Assembly (NCBI GenBank): GCA_033439265.1
Contig: JAVTVX010000026.1
Location: 2,159,501-2,223,500, forward strand
DNA length: 64,000 bases
From: Dillenia suffruticosa
Lineage: Eukaryota > Streptophyta > Magnoliopsida > Dilleniales > Dilleniaceae
Reading direction: 5' to 3'
Each line of letters begins with the position of its first letter. Position 1 is the stretch's first letter. The notes beneath the pieces were generated by a model, which had not been told where the DNA came from, did not search any database, and worked only from the letters and a program-made list of their open reading frames with translations. Of this stretch, positions 62,401 through 64,000 are shown piece by piece. A program made the position numbers and the translations under genes.

Positions 62401-64000
62401 GTGTTTGCATATTTTTGAATGCCACATTGCCTCCCTTTTTAAGTATCTGTCCTTCATATTCATTGAGTTACTTTACTATGCTTCAAGGGTGGATAAGGAG
62501 CATAATGTAACTTAGCCAAGAAAAGATGAAGTGGTCCAGGAACCAGTGGAGACTGGAGACGGAGAAGAAATGAATGGAATAGTGGACTAAACAGGGGAGG
62601 GAAATTGAGAGACCATTATTGATGTGAAAAATTGCCCATAATGTCTGCTAATAGTAACACCTATCTCCATGGCTACTATAGAGATGATCTACAGCCAATT
62701 ACAACCACAAATGGGGTTTTCCGTGAAGGTTGTAGTGACTATATTGAACCTCAGGGGCCTTTTAGAATTTTGTGAACTTTATATGCTATTATTTTCCCTT
62801 TTTTATGTGTTTTGTTTGCTTTGGCAATGCCTATGACCATAAGGCATGAAAAGTGCAAGATAGAAGATCTGTTACAAAACTGACGCTATCACATGGTAAA
62901 GTTAGTATATGACATGGCATGGACATGCATGTCAAGAACTACGTAAATTTAAAAGCATAGTGTTGTACAAATATAAAATACCAAGTAATGTTTATATCAA
63001 CGTAACAAGCATAAAAAGCATGCATTTAGCTTCTCTTCTAGAAACTTCATTTCTGCTTTCACTTTATGCACCCAATAGCTTTACTTTTAGTTTTATGCTA
63101 TGTCCTATTAAGTTCTTTAGTTTGCTATTTTGTACTTTCAAAATTAATTCTGCAAACACATGAAACATTGTCTCCACCCAGTGGTTGTCAAGTGTAGAAG
63201 ATATGTCTTAGAATCATCAAACAGAAAGCAAAATATTAAGAAGTGGGAACATTGTTGAGATGTGTATGTTAGTTAATGTTCAAAGTGTTGTGAGATAATG
63301 GTCCAAATTCCAAAGACTTGTCTGACACGGACACAACTTCTTAGAGGAATAACTGATTTTGTTACACATGACCCATCTGCATCAACTTTTCTTAAGTCAT
63401 TGCAGGAAAGTGTGATTAAAAGTAGTGCAAAGACATTATTTGTGAATGGATGGAGAGTTGCTGCCAAAATTTTTATTTCCATTAAATCTTTAAAGTCATA
63501 GTTTTGGTCTCAAAAGCCTTCTATAATGAACTTAATTGTGTCCCATATGGAGGCAAAGAGGTAAATCTGATGCCATACAAAACGAAAAAGAAAGTATAAT
63601 TGGTGTGCTGTCCAAGCATGTAAATGACAAAAACCAGGAGTGTCTTCATACTATGGTGGACGAATGGCAGCCACAGAATGAAAAATCATGTCAATTTGCA
63701 ATGATCAATATCTGTTATGTTACACCCATTATCGCTGGCACTGTGATGGCTGTGACTCAGCCATGACAACATTCATGACCATGATTTGAGACTATGCTAT
63801 GAGGGTAATGTCTTTATTGATGCTGTGGGTGATGAAGAAATTCATGTGCACTATTAATGGGGACTGTATGTTTGTGCAGTGTACTAGGACAATATTAATA
63901 TTCAGCATTAAGCACATTGATATGGTGTTAAAGCTTTTGCATTTTGGCCCTTGCGTATGGAAAATGATAAGATCATAATGGAACATACATTTGACAGGTT
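51422..64000 (+). CDS. Sacsin-like giant protein with GHKL ATPase repeats, 5' part (continues past right edge)
   Basis: Four exons: 51422-51759, 52036-52762, 53432-59394, 60499-62009, all GT-AG and in phase, giving about 2846 codons. The Arabidopsis relative (from memory AT5G23110, about 4700 residues, C-terminal RING) matches throughout. Three sacsin-type repeats are visible. The first is near residues 18-130 with N-box LKELIQNADDAGA (Asn42) and GRFGVGFNSVYH. The second is near 1390-1490 with LFEMVQNAEDAGA (Asn1407) and GRFGLGFNCVYH. A third begins near residue 2800 with DLLELADCCKAKKL, lacking the N-box Asn. The first two keep the Asn and Gly motifs of Hsp90-like ATP pockets. Sacsin family members are linked to chaperone and protein quality-control roles; the plant role is not settled. 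Exon 3 is 5963 bp. The C-terminal part lies outside the window. Confidence 0.95.
51765..51788. repeat. (CT)n next to the sacsin-like intron 1 donor
   Basis: The donor is GG|GTATCC at 51760; the CT run starts five bases inside the intron. Confidence 0.9.
52763..53431 (+). other. Sacsin-like intron 2
   Basis: 669 bp between AGT|GTAATC and AACAG|GATAAT, phase 0. The long read-through frame of exon 2 into this intron (to about 52879) is hydrophobic and not part of the family. Confidence 0.85.
59395..60498 (+). other. Sacsin-like intron 3 with CT and G-rich runs
   Basis: The donor AG|GTACGA is followed by CT repeats at 59412-59476 and a G-rich GGGGGTGG run to about 59500. The acceptor is GGCAG|GCTTTA at 60498. 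The spliced reading SRLYDPRVPEL matches the family. No other gene is seen in the intron. Confidence 0.88.
62010..64000 (+). other. Sacsin-like intron 4, incomplete
   Basis: The donor CTTG|GTAAGT is at 62010. The expected next exon (family reading after HNLG is about EFQGPAL) was not found before the window end, so the intron is at least 1991 bp. Short open frames at 62909-63163, 63298-63501 and 63536-63766 match nothing I recognise. Confidence 0.75.

Noticed and set aside
63298-63766. Two short plus frames near the right edge that could be an exon of the sacsin-like gene
   Set aside because: Neither reads like the family sequence expected after HNLG, and both fall inside the incomplete intron 4.

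Overview
The window is nuclear DNA of a flowering plant, most likely a eudicot. The evidence is intron-rich genes with GT-AG junctions, AT-rich spacer, many CT/GA microsatellites, LTR retrotransposon fossils, a tRNA-like SINE family and plant-only gene families (HCF136, LPR-type multicopper oxidase, plant sacsin-like giant protein). The species cannot be named from the sequence.

Layout. (1) 1-490, minus strand: the 5' part of a LysM-domain protein gene that runs off the left edge. (2) 491-6715: AT-rich spacer with a Tourist-like MITE and two SINEs. (3) 6716-17640, plus: a complete eight-exon gene for HCF136, the thylakoid-lumen photosystem II assembly factor; intron 4 holds a short LTR-element fossil. 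(4) 17641-32412: about 15 kb of spacer with five SINEs, a degraded Ty3/gypsy-type fossil with a minisatellite, a broken fragment of the replication-origin gene ORC5, a degenerate AT-rich array, and the first of two GA/CT-armed long-TIR DNA transposons. (5) 32413-34790, plus: a complete three-exon LPR1/LPR2-type multicopper oxidase with all expected copper ligands. (6) 36688-44001: a broken but well-bounded Ty1/copia fossil on the minus strand (476-bp LTRs, TAAAT target duplication). (7) 45551-48033, plus: a four-exon SWIM zinc-finger protein derived from a Mutator transposase, with one GC-AG intron. (8) 48690-50872: two SINEs and the second GA/CT-armed transposon with a perfect 9-bp target duplication. 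(9) 51422-64000, plus: the first four exons (about 2846 codons) of a sacsin-like giant protein that continues beyond the right edge.

The genes do not form an operon. From memory, Arabidopsis carries sacsin-like (AT5G23110), HCF136 (AT5G23120) and LysM (AT5G23130) as immediate neighbours, so this window looks like the same ancestral block, here opened up by two further genes and much transposon DNA between HCF136 and the sacsin-like gene. The most unusual structure is the pair of long-TIR elements at 28515-29656 and 49502-50863: one arm purine-rich, the other pyrimidine-rich, hairpins near the ends and 8-9 bp target duplications. They look like non-autonomous Mutator-like foldback elements of a type I do not recognise. 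A SINE family with at least eleven copies, several with clear target duplications, is the second notable feature.
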